This document shows, one piece after another, positions 60,335 through 64,000 of a DNA stretch of 64,000 bases. Origin of the DNA: Syngnathus acus (Eukaryota > Chordata > Actinopteri > Syngnathiformes > Syngnathidae). The stretch spans positions 3,838,001-3,902,000 of the forward strand of contig NC_051087.1 in NCBI RefSeq assembly GCF_901709675.1, written 5' to 3'. The notes below the pieces were generated by a model. It was not told the DNA's origin. It worked only from the letters and a program-made list of their open reading frames with translations, and searched no databases. A program made the position numbers and the translations under genes. How positions within the stretch are numbered: the first letter of the stretch is position 1; the number at the start of each line of letters is the position of its first letter.

Positions 60335-62288
60335 GTAAGCAAAAAAAATAAAAAAAGGAAATGAAATAGCTGTCCAGCCCCTTTAAGAACCCATCATATG
60401 TTTTCAGCGGCTTTACGACCCACTGGTATCTTTTCTGCGGTGGCATCACAGTAAAATCCAATGAAAAAAACATAAAAATGCTTGTGAAGTAAATCCTCCT
60501 CTTGTGAGACATCTGGTGACGTCATACGCCACAGCGTTTTCAAACTGGATTTTTTTTTTTTGTTGAACTTGATCAACTGTAAAAAATTACGACACACTGA
60601 AGAGTGAATTTCCCCGGAGAATAAAAAAAGGTGTAATAAATCAAATAGTAACATGTCCCTGGAAATTGCATGTGCGCAGGCTGCGGGTATTAAATGTCCA
60701 CCGTGAGACAACTCCAGCTAAATCTCTTGTCCGTCAATAAAGTGTATCAACATGCAGTAAATTAGTGAGCGAGCGTGCATGCGTGCGTGTGTCAATTCCA
60801 CTCTTAGAATGTAATGGCAAAATGACACCATGGACACACACGCCAGTTTGCCCGCCAGCTAAATTAGTTCCCCCCTCCCCCCTCCGAGTCACAAATCAAT
60901 AATGGGGGTGGGATAAAAAAATACAAATAAATCAAGGCGGTCGCATAGAAGCTCTCATGGCAAGCGGTGGCTGTCCTGGATATTTGTGTGTAAATAGAAA
61001 ACAACAGACCCCAGCAGCCAAGGCTTGATTGATGAAGCGCTCCCTCCTACCCGCACGTCAGCGTCTTTTTTTTTTAATCTACTGCAGTTGTCGAAGCGTG
61101 GGAGCGCCTTAACGCAAAGAGAGCAAACTAGTGACGCCGATAGAATTCTCACGAGACACAAGACCTGCCAGAGTGTGCTTAGCCCTTTTTCTACTCTGAG
61201 CACACACATCATTGGTGTTGATCATCGGGCTGAACAATCATTTTGGGGATTAATATTTCCATCGCAGACAACACGATTTTGTGATTGTCCAAGCTGCGTC
61301 AACGTTACTTTTTTTTGAGAATTCTTTTCACAGTTAATATTCATCACGCGCTATAATATCAAGTCATAACAGCTGCTCGAACAAATACGACAAAAAATAT
61401 ATATACGCTCCCCCCCCCCCCCTTCAAGGCCAAAAGGGCTGCTCGGCATCACTGATGAATAATAATACTCAGTATCTAATATGGACTCAATAGACCTCAT
61501 GAATGCAGTGAAATTAATTTCTATACAGAACGGCGCGTGTGTGGAGGGGGTGTGTGCGTGCGTGCGTGTGTGTGCCTCAAAGGTCTTCATTATTCAGTCG
61601 CATTTCTATTCTGCCCACCAATCGGAATATGTATGACACGGGGAGCTGGCGTGTTGCGTCGCCACCACCGACAACAATAGATCTGTTTTTGTTTTCCCGC
61701 TGCTTTACTGCCACACAAATGGGACACCAGCAGAAGCGTCTTGAAAACCCAAACTGGCTAAATAAATCCAAAATTATGTGTTTCGCTTTGTGCGTCTTGG
61801 TACTCATCTGATTGAAGAAGATTAATACATGTGCTTTATCAGTGTCACACCACCAGGGGCTTTTTTCTTTTTTTTTTTATTATATTTTTTTTTTATCATG
61901 TCGCTTTTGTTTTCTTTCACGGCACACTTTGCCAGTCGAAAATCACACGCAACTCCGACTGTGCTCAATAAACATACGAGACGGGTGTCATGTGGTTGAA
62001 AAGAGAAAGCACAAAGCACAACTTAAAAGCAGGCATACTCAAATAGAATAAATGGAGAAGCTTCTAGTTCCCCTCACGCCGGCCGTCTTAAACTTACACT
62101 TTCTTTTTTGTGTTGCTCACATTCCGCGCAATTGAAGATGACTTTGATGTAGTTTTGCGTCCGAGATATTCAAATTGATGTATTCCATATGTCATCTTCC
62201 AAAATGTAATGTTATGGGACAAAAATTGTTTGACCATTTTTAGTTTGGAAGGACAGAAAGAAGATGATGTTTTGTGTTTTCTTTCCAG
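60335..62288 (+). other. Intron between Ig3 and Ig4 (1,954 bases)
   Basis: Phase 1 intron from GTAAGC to TTTCTTTCCAG. It contains a 13-C run at 61410-61422 and T-rich runs near 61.87 kb. Nothing coding is seen. Confidence 0.85.
61410..61422. repeat. 13-C homopolymer
   Basis: Pure C run in the intron between Ig3 and Ig4, directly after an ATATATAC stretch. Confidence 0.9.
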
Positions 62289-62372
62289 AGCCACCATCTT
62301 TGACCGCTCAGCCCCAGTTGAAGATCATTGCTCAGATTGACAAAAATGTAGAAATTCCTTGCTTGGCCACGG
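62289..62372 (+). CDS. sdk1: Sidekick exon: Ig4, first strands
   Basis: Symmetrical phase 1-1 exon of 84 bases. AG completes a Glu codon, then PPSLTAQPQLKIIAQ and IDKNVEIPCLATG. EPP is the usual start of an I-set Ig domain, and the Cys in IPCLA is the B-strand Cys. The acceptor is TTTCTTTCCAG and the donor G|GTATGT follows 62372. Mammalian SDK1 has EPPYFTAEP and a VDI-x-C block in the same order as I recall. Being in frame it could in principle be skipped, but that would remove the B-strand Cys and destroy the domain. Confidence 0.92.
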
Positions 62373-63947
62373 GTATGTTGCTTTCTTTTTTTCTTTTTTT
62401 TTTGCCATCGGCAGATATGAGCTTTATCTTCTTCCCAATTTCCCAAGCGTTCACTTAAACTGTTCCAGGGTCAGTGTTTATTGGCTTGCTGCCAGAGTAA
62501 AATACGTCAAGCTATTTTATTGATTGTTAAGCAAGGACACTTTCGCTTGACGTCATTGTTGATTGTAATTGCATCGGCATGAGAAATACGAAGTGTGCCA
62601 CCAGAAATTGTAAGTTGGTAAAAAGGTGCTGTTTTACATTAAAAAAATATATATATTATTTGAAGACACTCAAATGTACGTCATGTATAATACTAAAGGG
62701 TGATTCCAAATTAATATTCACTGACATGCTAACATTAGCATTGATACATACGATTGAACACAAATATATACACATATAACAATACTGGTACTGTATATAT
62801 TGTTTATTTTCTTTGAAAAATCTTAATGAAACTTCAGTAATTAAGATTATTGTTTGTGTTGATCACTCAATTTAATTGTGATTATGCTTTGAATATAAAG
62901 TACAACATTATAGAGTGCAAGTTTTCCTCATTAAAACACAAACAAAACACTTTTCATCCGTTTCAAAGGGGAAAGCTGAGTTCCACGCAATCAAGGACTT
63001 GCATCACAAAGCACCATTGTATTTCAACAGCGTCCCTCGTTGTGCGTCTGCGTGCTTCGTGAACATCCAAATTGCGTTTAGCAGTAGGAGCAGATTAAAA
63101 CAGTGACACCAAAACCCATTGTTCATGACAGCTGCTAGAAAGTGGATTACGCAAAGATGATTTAACGTGTAGGAGTGGACGCGGCATAGGAGGGGAAAGG
63201 AAAAAAAAAAAAAAAAGTCAACATTCTCGCATCCGTCACACGGCGCCGAGCAAGTTTGACGTTCCTCGTCGATACTGCGCGGGCGTTATTAAATAGTCTG
63301 AGCGCCTCGGGGTGAGGGCAGAGCAGAGCGATGGCGGCTCCGAGGAAGAGCGACAGGCATTGAGGGACCTAGAATACTTCACGCGCGTTCGCGGGAAGTT
63401 TGACATCGACGGATTGAGGCGAGAAGCAGGAATTCTGAGCATGACGTATCGTCACGCACACATGCATACTGTACAAATTAGTATGGAGAGCTGATGCTAA
63501 TTACATTAGCCTCATGCCTGTCACTCTCGACATAAGTGTCAGGTAGGTTGCCGCTTGTTCTGTAGATATTTGCTGCTATAATTTATTAAGAGTGTTTTTC
63601 AGCTGCCCCCGTCACCCAGACAGGGCTGCAATCAATATATTATTAGCAGTCATTATGTCGCCATACATATTAATAGCAACAGAGAGCAGGGAAAGGCGTT
63701 GTAGGAGCGACTAGCACTGCTCGGGGAGGTCAAATGTTTTTCAATTGTGTCCCAATTAGATAAGATGGACGTTTAGCGTTTGTGTGTACAGAACCAAGGT
63801 CAGTTTTCGAGTTGTACTTGAGATATCATCGAAATATCACTTATGCAATGCCGGGACGCGGGAAAGTGTAATTGCACATCCACTCCAGTAGGTGGCAGTG
63901 GCACCCCGATGTTTCAGGAAAATGGAAGCACTCTTTGTTCTGCACAG
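62373..63947 (+). other. Intron within Ig4 (1,575 bases)
   Basis: Phase 1 intron from GTATGT to TTCTGCACAG. The first half is AT-rich (about 62.63-62.9 kb). There is an A run at about 63201-63217. No gene or recognised repeat. Confidence 0.85.
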
Positions 63948-64000
63948 GTGTGCCTCCGCCCAGATTGGAATGGTACAAAGACGCCGTGCCTCTCTCCAAG
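63948..64000 (+). CDS. sdk1: Sidekick exon: Ig4 middle, cut by window end
   Basis: GT completes a Gly codon, then VPPPRLEWYKDAVPLSK, ending exactly on a codon at 64000. EWYKDA carries the core Trp of Ig4, and GVP-P-P-x-L-x-WYKDA is the typical I-set C strand seen in Sidekicks. The acceptor is TTTGTTCTGCACAG, ending at 63947. The exon continues past the window, so its end and donor are not visible. Confidence 0.9.
   Translation, partial: MCLRPDWNGTKTPCLSP

Overview
This is vertebrate nuclear DNA, most likely from a teleost fish. There are no operons, bacterial-type genes, CRISPR arrays or dense coding. Instead, short exons with GT-AG splice sites sit in a sea of intron. The introns carry long (GT)n and (TC)n microsatellites, homopolymer runs and many degenerate dispersed repeats of a kind I associate with fish genomes. 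The teleost call is inference from repeat style; the vertebrate call rests on the gene itself.

One gene is supported, on the plus strand: a Sidekick-family cell-adhesion gene. Its exons resemble SDK1 more than SDK2 (for example the GHKII, DNQLVVLATTT and AVNE blocks). Nine exon segments at 19289-19445, 21176-21282, 21356-21503, 39538-39671, 53344-53370, 58597-58699, 60159-60334, 62289-62372 and 63948-64000 join in one frame. They give 989 coding bases: two bases finish a codon begun upstream, followed by 329 codons with no stop. They encode Ig1, Ig2, Ig3 and the first half of Ig4. In known Sidekicks, Ig1-4 form the homophilic adhesion module. The first exon(s) with the signal peptide lie left of the window; the rest of Ig4, Ig5-6, the FNIII array, the membrane segment and the tail lie to the right.

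Layout: 1-19288 is the end of a long upstream intron with no gene that I can support. At 19289-21503 three exons encode Ig1 and half of Ig2, including one 73-base intron. At 21504-39537 there is an 18 kb intron splitting Ig2, then the second Ig2 exon. At 39672-58596 lies the Ig2-Ig3 linker region, interrupted by a candidate 27-base microexon at 53344-53370. At 58597-64000 four exons encode Ig3 and the start of Ig4, with introns of 1.5-2 kb.

The introns hold a MITE-like DNA element (57087-57457), a LINE reverse-transcriptase remnant (about 23036-23083), a possible LINE 3' end (about 13540-13720), at least nine fragments of one fish-type dispersed repeat, and three pairs of other homologous repeats. 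I found no novel multi-gene system here. The most interesting points are the microexon, the cysteine-less Ig2, the very short intron, and several repeat and secondary-structure features.
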